From positions 1 to 64,000 of the forward strand of contig NZ_NMQV01000012.1 in the NCBI RefSeq assembly GCF_002234375.1: a DNA stretch of 64,000 nt, read 5' to 3'. A program made the translations under genes and the position numbers. Positions 1 to 7,437 of the stretch are shown in pieces. Under the pieces are notes generated by a model, which was given only the letters and a program-made list of their open reading frames with translations, did no database searches and was not told the origin of the DNA. Every line of letters starts with the position of its first letter. Position 1 is the first letter of the stretch. This DNA comes from Pseudomonas fluvialis. Its GTDB lineage: Bacteria; Pseudomonadota; Gammaproteobacteria; Pseudomonadales; Pseudomonadaceae.

Positions 1-77
1 TAGTCGTTCAGGTGTTCCAGAACCATGCGCACAGCACGTTCACGGACTTCGGGGGAGTAGGTCGTAGTCTTTCTCAT
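1..77 (-). CDS. IS3-family transposase OrfA, N-terminal part
   Basis: Only the first 25 codons are in the window. They read MRKTTTYSPEVRERAVRMVL and continue, which matches the start of IS3-type OrfA proteins, where a helix-turn-helix domain recognises the element's terminal repeats. OrfA is normally joined to OrfB (the DDE integrase domain) by a -1 frameshift; that part is beyond the edge. The ATG at 75-77 lies about 50 bp inside the presumed element end, a normal spacing. Whether the full gene is intact cannot be judged. Confidence 0.7.
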   Translation of the reverse strand, partial: MRKTTTYSPEVRERAVRMVLEHLND

Positions 78-127
78 GGCCTCATCTTCTCAAGAGTTGA
101 GGCCTCCACAAAAGCCGGGGCGATTCA
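1..127 (-). mobile_element. IS3-family insertion sequence end, cut by window edge
   Basis: A transposase OrfA start lies about 50 bp inside what looks like the element's terminus. On the minus strand the presumed end begins TGAATCGCCCCGGC at position 127, which resembles the TGA-starting ends of IS3-family elements. The adjoining small gene at 128-227 loses its natural continuation exactly here, which supports an insertion boundary. The rest of the element and its other end are outside the window, so the terminal repeat and target duplication cannot be verified. Confidence 0.6.
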
Positions 128-227
128 CACCCTTGGGAATGGAAGCAAGCAGCCCGATCACTATGGCGCCCAGAACCATCACTCCAGATACGCCGGACTT
201 GCTGCTGCGCCTACGCTTCCTTGCCAT
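128..227 (-). pseudogene. Small membrane-protein gene interrupted by the IS3 end
   Basis: An ATG at 225-227 is preceded by a good ribosome-binding site (GAGGGAG). It opens a protein with a very basic start (MARKRRRSSKSG) followed by one hydrophobic segment (VSGVMVLGAIVIGLLASIPK). After about 33 codons the reading frame runs into the IS3 end at about 127. Many small or multidomain bacterial proteins begin with such a basic-plus-one-helix anchor, so the original function cannot be told. The missing part may lie beyond the insertion, outside the window. It points away from the CBASS genes and is a separate transcription unit. Confidence 0.55.
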
Positions 228-314
228 CGTCTCGACTCCCTCAAAAGCCATGCCGGCCGTTTGGCAGTATCGGTAATTCGAGTGCATCAACCAATACCTA
301 GGCGATAGATGCTT

Positions 315-385
315 GTTACCAGCGTCCACTTCTGGCCGGTAGCTGTCTGTCACCAGCGTCTGCTGTCGGCCAGTAGCAGTCATTG
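315..385. repeat. Imperfect tandem copy of a dispersed intergenic repeat
   Basis: Two related units sit side by side, each containing a CTGGCCGGTAG or TCGGCCAGTAG core next to an AGCGTC motif. A further diverged copy lies at 5421-5460 on the other side of the CBASS operon in the same orientation. Aligning 331-370 with 5421-5460 by eye gives about 30 of 40 identical bases. Its origin is unknown; it resembles intergenic repeats common in Pseudomonas islands. Confidence 0.55.
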
Positions 386-387
386 GT

Positions 388-659
388 GAGCGGATTTTCC
401 AACCCGAAGGTGTCGCGGTACCTGTCGAGGATCCATCGGTTGAGCTCCGCAAAGTCGAAAAGCGCGCTGGCCAACTTCAGTCTCTCACTGGCCCGGTGCA
501 ATTCTTTAAGCTCGCGCTCCAGCCACCTACTCCGCCGGGCGAAGCTGGTCGAGAAGCCCTCACGAACGCCGGCATCGGCTTCGGCGCTCTCTTGCCCCAT
601 TCGCTCAAGGTTTGCGGCATGCAACCAATCTTAAGGGTTATGACTCTATGGCCATCCAC
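388..659 (-). pseudogene. Degenerate IS3-family OrfA remnant
   Basis: Read on the minus strand, one frame gives ITLKIGCMPQTLSEWGKRA and another continues AEADAGVREG, then ERELKELHRASERLKLASAL and RDTFGLENPL. Together these match the middle and end of an IS3-type OrfA: the helix-turn-helix, then the leucine-rich dimerisation helix. A frameshift near 590-600 splits the two parts, and there is no proper start or OrfB. It is therefore a dead fragment. It lies directly downstream of the CBASS effector gene and probably marks an old insertion or rearrangement. Confidence 0.7.
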
Positions 660-730
660 AGTGACCGGGGCGCTCCGTAATGGCTCGTAATCGGCATTTT
701 CAGGGGATGAGTTGAACAGGTAGACGTTGG

Positions 731-1816
731 TTATGTCTGAATGATTGCGGCCGAACTGCCCACCGTTGGCATCTGTAAACCCCAGGGGTACGGCTTAGAC
801 AAGCCCTTCTCGAATTGGTACACGACGGCGTCAGGAAACAAGCGCCGGTCGTAGCTCATTCCCAGGCGTACGCTAAGGCTCGCCGGAGCAGCAACTACCA
901 AATGAAGCTTGCGAACGCCGATAGCGCTCAATTGCTGCACCGCGTCTCTAAACTGCGCAGCCAAGGCTGCTTGCTTCTGTTCGGACCAAAAACGGTCGGC
1001 AAGCGGCGTTTCGATTCTCAAGCGCACTACCGGCAATGAGCTTGTAAACGAAGCTGTAACGTCGGCTTGATTTACAGTGTACGACGCCTCGACAACCAGG
1101 ATCGCCTCCGAGGTGGCTCCAGCGGAAGGTAGCCCCTCTATCGGCAGGAACCTAACCGAGTCATCAGCGCCGTCAATTGCACGCCAACACTTTGTACTGC
1201 GGTCCCAGTCGTACAAGTGAACGAGGGACTCATCATCAATAAGCATCCCCGCTAAGAACAGTGCAGGAACTGCTGCCAGACCGCCGATAGCGACCTGCAC
1301 GTCACGCTTGTCAGCACCGTCGACCAGTGATTGCAATGTGCCTTTCATCGATGACACCCGCTCCAACAAGTATCCGGAATCGACACGCGCATCCTGGCCT
1401 TGAGGGCGGAAATCGAGAAGCAAGTGACGGCGGTCGCCTCGGAACGTAGGAACCACCTTATCCACGGCCGGGGTGTCCGGGCTGGCGTGCAACCCGCGCA
1501 TTTCAATCACAACCAGTCGGCGCCGACGCTCGCGCCGATGTTCAGCTACAAGCACGATGGCACCAATGACAACAAGGAGGAGCCCGGCCCCGGCAAAGAC
1601 CAAGGTCAGCCAGAACGGGAGTCCTTCCCCAGCCCCAAAGGAGAAGGACCAACCGCCCTCCTTGACCTGACGGCTGATCTGGACCGCGAAGTCTGCGCCG
1701 GCGGTTACTATTACCAGTCCAGTGCCGTACTTGAGGAGCGTAACGCCAGCCGAGCGAGGTCTCGTGAACCAATCAAGCAATCGCGTGATAATGGTGTACG
1801 CCAGTTGCTTAAGCAT
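731..1816 (-). CDS. cap14: CBASS effector: two-transmembrane SAVED protein (Cap14-like)
   Basis: This is the probable killing effector of the CBASS operon. From the ATG at 1816 it has 361 residues: two hydrophobic helices at about 24-46 and 67-91, a basic stretch (residues 93-101), then a C-terminal SAVED domain (about 150-355). The SAVED end is recognisable from LHLVVAAPASLSVRLG followed by VVYQFEK and YPWGL. SAVED domains bind cyclic oligonucleotides. In two-helix effectors, ligand binding is thought to drive assembly and inner-membrane damage. A GTG at 1837 would add seven residues, but the ATG has the better ribosome-binding site (GGGAG). It is last in the operon, 36 bp after cap3. The class assignment is firm; the mechanism is inferred from the family. 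Confidence 0.85.
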   Translation of the reverse strand: MLKQLAYTIITRLLDWFTRPRSAGVTLLKYGTGLVIVTAGADFAVQISRQVKEGGWSFSFGAGEGLPFWLTLVFAGAGLLLVVIGAIVLVAEHRRERRRRLVVIEMRGLHASPDTPAVDKVVPTFRGDRRHLLLDFRPQGQDARVDSGYLLERVSSMKGTLQSLVDGADKRDVQVAIGGLAAVPALFLAGMLIDDESLVHLYDWDRSTKCWRAIDGADDSVRFLPIEGLPSAGATSEAILVVEASYTVNQADVTASFTSSLPVVRLRIETPLADRFWSEQKQAALAAQFRDAVQQLSAIGVRKLHLVVAAPASLSVRLGMSYDRRLFPDAVVYQFEKGLSKPYPWGLQMPTVGSSAAIIQT

Positions 1817-1852
1817 GAGCGCTCCCGCACAAAGCACTTCGCCTTACCAGAG

Positions 1853-2329
1853 TCATTTGCTCTCCCTTTTCAGCTCTCTGATGCCACCGGACCGGCTCTT
1901 TGTCCAAACCCGAATTTCCTTGCGACCTACGATGGGGAAAAACAGTCTCGCCCCGTCGAACGTGTCATTTGCAACTGCCTGCTGCCAGTCCTCCCGGTCG
2001 ATGAGGCTCGGAGTCGGGCTGTCTTCAGGGTGCGTATGCCAGAGGCCCAGGTAGGCCAGAGTATTTGTCTCCTCTAGCCACCGCTCCCTTGCGATGTGTT
2101 CGTGCTTTTTGGAGCGGAAGAAACTGAAGCGAGTCCGTCGGTCAGAGGACTGAGGGCCAGTTACTTCGTCAACAACGATGTCCTCCGAATCGAGCAAGTG
2201 CCGCCCCAGAAGCACCCCCCCCGCTTCACGCTGCCAACACCTTTTTTGGACATAAGCCAGCAACTGTTCGACCGCCTGACTGGTGATGATGAGGCGCTGT
2301 TTCGAGGTCACTTTGAACACAAGCTTCAT
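1853..2329 (-). CDS. cap3: CBASS Cap3, JAB/MPN-family isopeptidase
   Basis: A 158-residue JAM-type metalloprotease. From the ATG at 2329 the motif is complete: Glu35 in REAGGVLLG, then His98 and His100 in WHTHP, and Ser108 and Asp111, which bind zinc and form the active site. In type II CBASS, Cap3 removes the CD-NTase from proteins to which Cap2 has attached it, and so limits the response. The ATG overlaps the cap2 stop codon (ATGA) and has GAGG upstream, so translation is probably coupled. A TTG at 2344 is an alternative, less likely start. Confidence 0.88.
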   Translation of the reverse strand: MKLVFKVTSKQRLIITSQAVEQLLAYVQKRCWQREAGGVLLGRHLLDSEDIVVDEVTGPQSSDRRTRFSFFRSKKHEHIARERWLEETNTLAYLGLWHTHPEDSPTPSLIDREDWQQAVANDTFDGARLFFPIVGRKEIRVWTKSRSGGIRELKRESK

Positions 2330-4029
2330 TTGGTGCCTCGACAATGCTTACAGGGCCGACCAAACACTCGCGAAGTGGCTTCTTCAAAGTTCAATGACTT
2401 GGCAGTGTCGCGCCATGGCGTTATACGCAACCCTTGCTTAGCGGCTACACGCCCCTCGCCTACCCAGTAGCGATACGACGGGCCTGATGAGTTCAGTGCT
2501 GCAAGTAAGTGCTCTGCGGCCATTAGGCCCGTACGTCGCGACTGCAAAGCACTATACGGTACAAATACGCTGGAGCAGCCCGTAAGATTTTTAGACACCG
2601 CTTGGTTCGGTTCTAGGAAGGCCGTCCGTGCTTGCAATGAATTTTGTCCTTCGTCGTCGCGGTAAAGACAGTCGAGACATCCAGGCTCCTCGGTCCAACA
2701 TGCAACTGAGTGCCCCCCGAGGTCGAGAGGCTCCAGCCATGTGAAAAGCATCGGCAATGGCCGTTTTGCCCGAGCCCGGATTGCACGGCAGAACGAACGT
2801 TCTAAAGTTGGTAGGCCAAAGGCAAACACAACTCCGTCAACTTTCGAAAAATCCGCTGTCTTTAGCCACTCCTGGGCCCAGTTAGCCACTTCAGTAACCT
2901 GAATTCCTGGGTAGCGGCGCTTGAGCTCGAATCCCAACCCTATGACCTTAGGTAGGTCGATGAAACTTGGGTCGATGATGTGTCGAAATACATTGTCTTC
3001 GGAATAGTCGTCGCCATCGACCAGAGTAAGTCGGCCTACGCCCGTCGACGCGAGCGAATCAGCAACTACAGAGCCAACGGCGCCACAACCAAGCACCACT
3101 ATATGCTTACTGAGCAGTTCGAGCGAAGCGCCTCCCCGCTCACGCATGTACGACGGCGTGTGCCGTCTTACAGTTAGCGGTGTAACGGGGACAGTAACGT
3201 CGAGTTTGCCTGCCTTGGCTCCGAAAGTGGCGCCAACGAGAGAAAAACCGCCAGCAGCTCTAGGCACTGAAACCAGCAACGCCAGATGCTTTGGACCGTT
3301 CTTCGAGGGGCCCACAAGCTGGTCCCAGAGAGCCTGTTGCTCAGCCGTCATTTGCTCACAAACTGACTCAATGAATTCAGGCCCGAGCTTGTTTGGGTAC
3401 AAGGGTGGGGCTATAGGCCCAGGCAAATGGACATAAAGCGCACGATGCGACGCAAGGCCCTTGGTGTCGAATGCCAGAAGCGACTTACCCTCACGCTCTG
3501 CGAAGTACCACTTTGAGGGGCCTTTTTTTGTATTCAGATAAGCCTTAAGCAGCCGGTCTTTGCCATCAACTTCAACCGTGGCACGGGCTCGGACAGCCCC
3601 TGGCAAGCCCAACCAGTACCCTTCCAGTTCGTTGTAGAATTCATCAGAGTTCGCCGCCGCGTCTGCATTCCATTTCTCTAGCAGGTCGAACGCTGCAAGA
3701 ACTGTGAACGCGACGATCTCGGACCGACGGTCGGGATCAAGTGATAGCCCTTGGTTGTCACTGACGCAAACCGTGCCGTGATAGCCCACATGGGCGAGCA
3801 GCCTAGCGGGGGTGCGCAAGGAGATGCTCGGCAGCCGAGTAAGAGCATCGCTCTTGCAATTGACATCGAGTTCCCAGGGCTGCTGCCCCCCCTGTATTTG
3901 CACGCCCAGCCAACCATCAGCGGGGTCTGCCAGCCTGATGACAGACAACCCGCGCTCCAGACAGGCCTGCTGAACTGCAGCGAAGCCTTCATCGGTGAGG
4001 GAAGGTGCAGACGGCGTGGCTGCAGTCAA
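2326..4029 (-). CDS. cap2: CBASS Cap2, fused E2-E1 ubiquitin-like conjugating enzyme
   Basis: A 567-residue protein. The N-terminal third looks like an E2 domain, with a likely catalytic cysteine near residue 88 (YHGTVCVSD). A linker precedes a ThiF/E1 adenylation domain with GCGAVGS at 314-320 binding ATP and VDGDD at 337-341. Cys484 (LTGCSSVFVPYS) is the candidate E1 cysteine. CxxC pairs at 451-454 and 560-563 probably bind zinc. Cap2 conjugates the C terminus of the CD-NTase to target proteins and raises its output. There is no ATG near the start; a TTG at 4029 overlaps the cdn stop (TTGA) with GGGA upstream, so coupled initiation at TTG is the best fit. Cysteine roles are assigned by position only. 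Confidence 0.88.
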   Translation of the reverse strand: MTAATPSAPSLTDEGFAAVQQACLERGLSVIRLADPADGWLGVQIQGGQQPWELDVNCKSDALTRLPSISLRTPARLLAHVGYHGTVCVSDNQGLSLDPDRRSEIVAFTVLAAFDLLEKWNADAAANSDEFYNELEGYWLGLPGAVRARATVEVDGKDRLLKAYLNTKKGPSKWYFAEREGKSLLAFDTKGLASHRALYVHLPGPIAPPLYPNKLGPEFIESVCEQMTAEQQALWDQLVGPSKNGPKHLALLVSVPRAAGGFSLVGATFGAKAGKLDVTVPVTPLTVRRHTPSYMRERGGASLELLSKHIVVLGCGAVGSVVADSLASTGVGRLTLVDGDDYSEDNVFRHIIDPSFIDLPKVIGLGFELKRRYPGIQVTEVANWAQEWLKTADFSKVDGVVFAFGLPTLERSFCRAIRARAKRPLPMLFTWLEPLDLGGHSVACWTEEPGCLDCLYRDDEGQNSLQARTAFLEPNQAVSKNLTGCSSVFVPYSALQSRRTGLMAAEHLLAALNSSGPSYRYWVGEGRVAAKQGLRITPWRDTAKSLNFEEATSRVFGRPCKHCRGTK

Positions 4030-5036
4030 GCCGAGTTCCCAGTGCTGATGACGGGTGCAACTGCCGCCTTTGCAGTCTCTGCCTTTTCAGGCACCTTGAA
4101 GTCACCGCCAAATTGCTTTGTCAGCACCTTGCAAGCGTCTTCAGGCAAGTCCTCGTTGTAGGCCTCGTCGAGAGCGTCTTGCAGCGCTTCGAGCTTGGAT
4201 TGGAAGGTCTCCATCTGCTGCTTGGTCATACGTTCCATCAGGTCGCCGCCAGGCGTAACCGGCAGATAGACCGCCAGCCGCTCATGATACCCCTCGTCAG
4301 TCACAGCACCTTGAAATTGATTGAGGATAACGGTCACCCAATCAAGCAAGGCCAACAAATCTGCGGGTTTTCCCGAGGCTTCAAATCGTGGTTTGAACCA
4401 CTGTTTAGCGGCAACGGTCAGCGCGATGCTGAGTGGCGCACCGCCATTACGGAATTGGACGTCACGCCAGCGCTTGACGTAACGGATACAGCGGCGGTAC
4501 TGCGCAAGCTCCTTGTCGTCAGTGAACGTGCTGCAGATGAGTTCGGTGAGCTTCTTGGGGTCAGCCGCTTCCCAGAAACGGAACTCCTGAGCAGAGTTTT
4601 CCCTGCCTTTGCCGATGGCCAGAAGCCCGTCGTCACGCTTGGTATATAGGACCAAATCAACGTGGTACTCCGGTAGACCGTCGCGCATGTAGTTAACCGT
4701 CACGCAGGGCCGACGAATCAGGACCGTGCGACCGTTCGTGTCGAGGGCATCGCGGACCTTCTTTTTGAGAACAACGGGGTCCGAATACTTGCTCTGATTG
4801 CAGTCGAAGATGATCCCCACATCGATGTCGTAGTTCCCGTCCAGCGGGACCACGCCGGTGTGCATGGCATAGCTGCCTTGGTTAAACGTCTCAAATGCAG
4901 GAACGTCCTCGTCGAGATTTGCGTCGAGCGCATCAACCAGGACCTTACGCTTCTCGCGCAGCTTGGCCTTCTCGTCGTCGTTGTCGAGCTTGATGGCTGT
5001 ATGAAAGTCTTCGAACTGCTTCTGCACTGCCGGCAT
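4026..5036 (-). CDS. cdn: CBASS CD-NTase (cGAS/DncV-like nucleotidyltransferase)
   Basis: A 336-residue synthase of cyclic di- or trinucleotide second messengers, made on phage infection. The nucleotidyltransferase signature is intact: GSY at 54-56, metal-binding Asp70 and Asp72 in GNYDIDVG, and the third carboxylate Asp127 in YHVDLVLY. The C-terminal half is helical as in the family. The tail ends TGNSA; in type II systems this tail is the part Cap2 joins to targets. It is first in the operon, with a strong ribosome-binding site (AGGGGGA) before the ATG. The clade, and so the product nucleotide, cannot be assigned by eye. Confidence 0.88.
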   Translation of the reverse strand: MPAVQKQFEDFHTAIKLDNDDEKAKLREKRKVLVDALDANLDEDVPAFETFNQGSYAMHTGVVPLDGNYDIDVGIIFDCNQSKYSDPVVLKKKVRDALDTNGRTVLIRRPCVTVNYMRDGLPEYHVDLVLYTKRDDGLLAIGKGRENSAQEFRFWEAADPKKLTELICSTFTDDKELAQYRRCIRYVKRWRDVQFRNGGAPLSIALTVAAKQWFKPRFEASGKPADLLALLDWVTVILNQFQGAVTDEGYHERLAVYLPVTPGGDLMERMTKQQMETFQSKLEALQDALDEAYNEDLPEDACKVLTKQFGGDFKVPEKAETAKAAVAPVISTGNSA

Positions 5037-5473
5037 GTCATCCCCCTAGGTTGCGCTGACCAAGGGGACAGCTTCGGATAGAAGGAGACCCCATTTAACT
5101 GAAGTAAGGGCACAACAAAATTTTTCAAGGGGCCTACAGTTCGACATTCCCTGACGTGTACTTCTCGCCCACCGTTAAAAAGTGGCGTTGAATACGGGGC
5201 TTGACGCCAGCCGACAGAGAGGACTCCAAGGTGGATTTGGAGGGCATCGTTCAAAGCGGTCAGCTGGAGAGGCGTAAAGCACCTTGTACGCGGGCATTCA
5301 CAGTATGGAGTGTTTTATCGTCAAGGATGGGGACTGCCCCGCCCGCAGTGGCCCCTTGATCGTGAATGTCCTCTAACACTCAGCAGACGTAGGCGCGAAG
5401 GGCCTTATCGGACGGCTGCCTCTGGCCGGTTTCTGCCTGTTACTACCGTCTGCTTTACGGTATTTGGCACAAA
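5037..5473. other. Intergenic region between CBASS operon and integrase
   Basis: This 437-bp stretch has no convincing coding frame. It must hold the CBASS promoter, reading leftward. A TTGAAA hexamer can be seen on the minus strand about 90-100 bp upstream of cdn, but no clear partner was found. It also holds the diverged copy of the dispersed repeat at 5421-5460. No regulator gene such as a WYL or helix-turn-helix protein is present here. Confidence 0.5.
5421..5460. repeat. Second copy of the dispersed intergenic repeat
   Basis: The block starts TCTGGCCGGT and aligns base for base with 331-370 (about 75% identity by eye, no gaps). It lies just downstream of the integrase gene, so the CBASS operon and the IS3 remnant are bracketed by two copies in the same direction. 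Confidence 0.5.
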
Positions 5474-6730
5474 TCAGCGTATCGAAACTACCTTTCTGTC
5501 CCGATTTTCTTTGATAGCTGACATCGAAAGGTTGCCCCTCGCCGCCTCCTGAATGTGTTCGCTCCACCAAGCCATCATCGGGCGTCTCCGCTCGATGTAG
5601 TCCGCCCGGTTGTATGCGCTGCGAACTTCGTCCTTGTCGACGTGGGCAAGCGCTACCTCAATCATTTCCGGATCCCAGCCGTGTTCGTTGAGGATGGTGC
5701 TGGCCATTGAGCGCATGCCATGGCTGACCAGGCGTCCTTCGAAACCCATGCGTTTCAGCGCCATGTTGGCGGTCTGGCTGTTGCAGTGGGTGCGAGGGTT
5801 CCGGTCTGCAGGGAAAACGTATTCACGGTGACCGCTGTAGGGTTTGATTGCCTCCAGTAACGCGAGAGCCTGCTCTGTTAGCGGAATGATGTGCGTGCGG
5901 CGTTTCTTCATTCGCTCAGCTGGGATCGTCCAGATTTTCTTTTCGAAGTCGATGTCTGCCCAGCGAGTGGTTGCTGCCTCCGCTGGCCGGGTCATGGTGT
6001 GAAGCTGCCATTCGATCAGGCAACGAGTCGTTCGTTTGATGCTGGCATTGGCGATCGCCACCATGAGCTCGCTCAGCTCATCAGGGGGCAGTGCTGCCAT
6101 GTTTTTCTTTTTTGGTTTCTTGAAGACAGAGCGAATACCGCTGAGCGGGTTAGCGTGAATCAGTCCTGAGTTGACCCCGTAGGTCATGATTTCGTTGAGC
6201 CGTTGTGTCAGCCGTTTAACGGTCTCAAGGCTGCCCTTGGCTTCGAGCGGCCGAAGCAGGTTGATAACCTGTGGTGCATTGATGGCTGAGATCGGGGTCG
6301 TACCTAAGTCCGGGAAAACGTGCAGCGTCAGTGAGCGCCAGATGTCCTCGGCGTAGGCCTGTGTCACGGAGTCTTTTTTCAGCTCATACCAGGCGGTAGC
6401 TACGTTCTGAAACGTGTGTTCGGTTGCAGCCCTCTTGGCTTGCTTCAGATTGTCCCGCTCTTCTTTGGGGTCGATGCCGGTGGCAAGAAGCTCTCTTGCT
6501 TCAACGGTCATTTTCCTTGCTTGGGCAAGTGACAGTTCAGGGTATGCACCAAGCCCCATGTTGATGCGCTTCTTGGTTACTGGGTGGTAATAGTTGAAAT
6601 TCCATAGCTTAGAGCCATTGCTTCTCACTCGCATTTGCAATCCATCACCGTCGACCAGGATGTAATCCTTTTCCTTGGGCTTGGCAGCTTTGAGCTTGAG
6701 CTCAGAAAGGCGAGAGGCTTGAGCGCACAT
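5474..6730 (-). CDS. P4-type tyrosine integrase of the ssrA island
   Basis: A 418-residue site-specific recombinase. Residues 1-90 form the DUF4102 arm-binding domain typical of P4/CP4-57-type integrases, residues 105-200 the core-binding domain, and 215-385 the catalytic domain. The catalytic set is visible: Arg248 (TRPAEA), Lys near 275, His337 and Arg340 (SHGMRS), His363 (LAHVD) and Tyr373 (AYNRADY). It inserts and excises the element; its position beside ssrA marks ssrA as attB, as for E. coli CP4-57. The ATG at 6730 lies next to four short repeats that may be its own binding sites. The gene looks complete, so mobility is possible. Confidence 0.92.
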   Translation of the reverse strand: MCAQASRLSELKLKAAKPKEKDYILVDGDGLQMRVRSNGSKLWNFNYYHPVTKKRINMGLGAYPELSLAQARKMTVEARELLATGIDPKEERDNLKQAKRAATEHTFQNVATAWYELKKDSVTQAYAEDIWRSLTLHVFPDLGTTPISAINAPQVINLLRPLEAKGSLETVKRLTQRLNEIMTYGVNSGLIHANPLSGIRSVFKKPKKKNMAALPPDELSELMVAIANASIKRTTRCLIEWQLHTMTRPAEAATTRWADIDFEKKIWTIPAERMKKRRTHIIPLTEQALALLEAIKPYSGHREYVFPADRNPRTHCNSQTANMALKRMGFEGRLVSHGMRSMASTILNEHGWDPEMIEVALAHVDKDEVRSAYNRADYIERRRPMMAWWSEHIQEAARGNLSMSAIKENRDRKVVSIR

Positions 6731-6802
6731 TGGTATTCCATGAGAGGTTTTGGTATTCCAAAAATTACCACCTGTATGCTTGGAATACCATTTGGAATAC
6801 CG
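6731..6802. repeat. Four TGGTATTCCA repeats upstream of the integrase
   Basis: Two direct copies of TGGTATTCCA lie at 6731-6740 and 6751-6760, exactly 20 bp apart. Two copies of the complement, TGGAATACCA and TGGAATACCG, lie at 6781-6790 and 6793-6802, 12 bp apart. This paired layout between an integrase gene and its att site is what arm-type integrase sites look like. They could also serve as operators repressing the integrase promoter. The role is inferred. Confidence 0.7.
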
Positions 6803-6876
6803 GGTTTCGCGGATCCAGTTGGACGCTATCGGATCGTGACAACGCTGAAAGCCCCGTACTTACTGGGTTTCAGGCA

Positions 6877-6903
6877 CAAAAAAAGACGTCCGAGGACGTC
6901 TTT
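6877..6903 (-). terminator. Rho-independent terminator of ssrA
   Basis: AAAGACGTCC (6882-6891) pairs perfectly with GGACGTCTTT (6894-6903) around a two-base gap. Reading leftward it is followed by a run of seven T residues. It lies about 12 bp past the CCA end of the tmRNA. Confidence 0.85.
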
Positions 6904-6914
6904 AGATGGTTATT

Positions 6915-7271
6915 TGGTGGAGCCGGGGGGATTTGAACCCCCGTCCGCCAGCTCTCCGCTATCGGTTCTACATGCTTAGCCATCTCTACTGAGTTAACTC
7001 CGCGCCGCCCGAGTGGCAGGGTGCTTGGAGCGAGCTGCATGAGTTTTAGCCGTTACGTCTGCAGCGTACTTGGCGGCGATCCTGTTCTATATGACTGACC
7101 AGATCTTCGGGTTTACAGGCATCCCCTAGGGTCAGCTGGCGCCCTTAGGCGGCCAGAGCGTAGTTGTCGTCGTTGGCAACTATTAAGGTGTGGCAGCGGA
7201 TTTACGAGAACTGTCACCTACTCGGCATGCCCCTCAAGTTTCGTTACCGGCGTCGAATCCTAATCGGCCCC
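6915..7271 (-). ncRNA. ssrA: tmRNA (transfer-messenger RNA)
   Basis: The RNA runs from GGGGCCGATTAGGATTCGAC at 7271 down to the GGCTCCACCA end at 6915, about 357 nt. The tRNA-like 3' half carries the T-arm GGTTCAAATC. The coded tag lies at 7148-7177 on the minus strand and reads ANDDNYALAA followed by TAA at 7145-7147. With SmpB it frees ribosomes stalled on broken mRNA and marks the product for proteolysis. Its 3' end is the integration site of the adjoining island and remains complete. A second copy of the 3' end, expected at the far junction, was not found in the window. Confidence 0.97.
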
Positions 7272-7437
7272 AAAACTGTGGTGCTTGTTACTAGGAGCGC
7301 AGTGTACGGCAAAGGTTCCCTGGCGTCGACCGGCAGTGCCGGCGGTTAGCACCCGGAGCTATCCGGCGCCGCCAGGGCAGGCTATCTTCTGCAGGACTTC
7401 AGGTCTTTCCCGCGCCGAACAAGAGGCTTTACCCCGC

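Noticed and set aside
315..385. CRISPR array
   Set aside because: Only two diverged units with no regular spacers and no cas genes.
5310..5552. Short plus-strand frame between CBASS and integrase
   Set aside because: Arg-rich composition without a ribosome-binding site, and it runs into the integrase gene; not protein-like.
1..6700. Second copy of the ssrA 3' end as a left att site
   Set aside because: No match to the tmRNA CCA-proximal sequence was found in this part by eye; the junction is probably outside.
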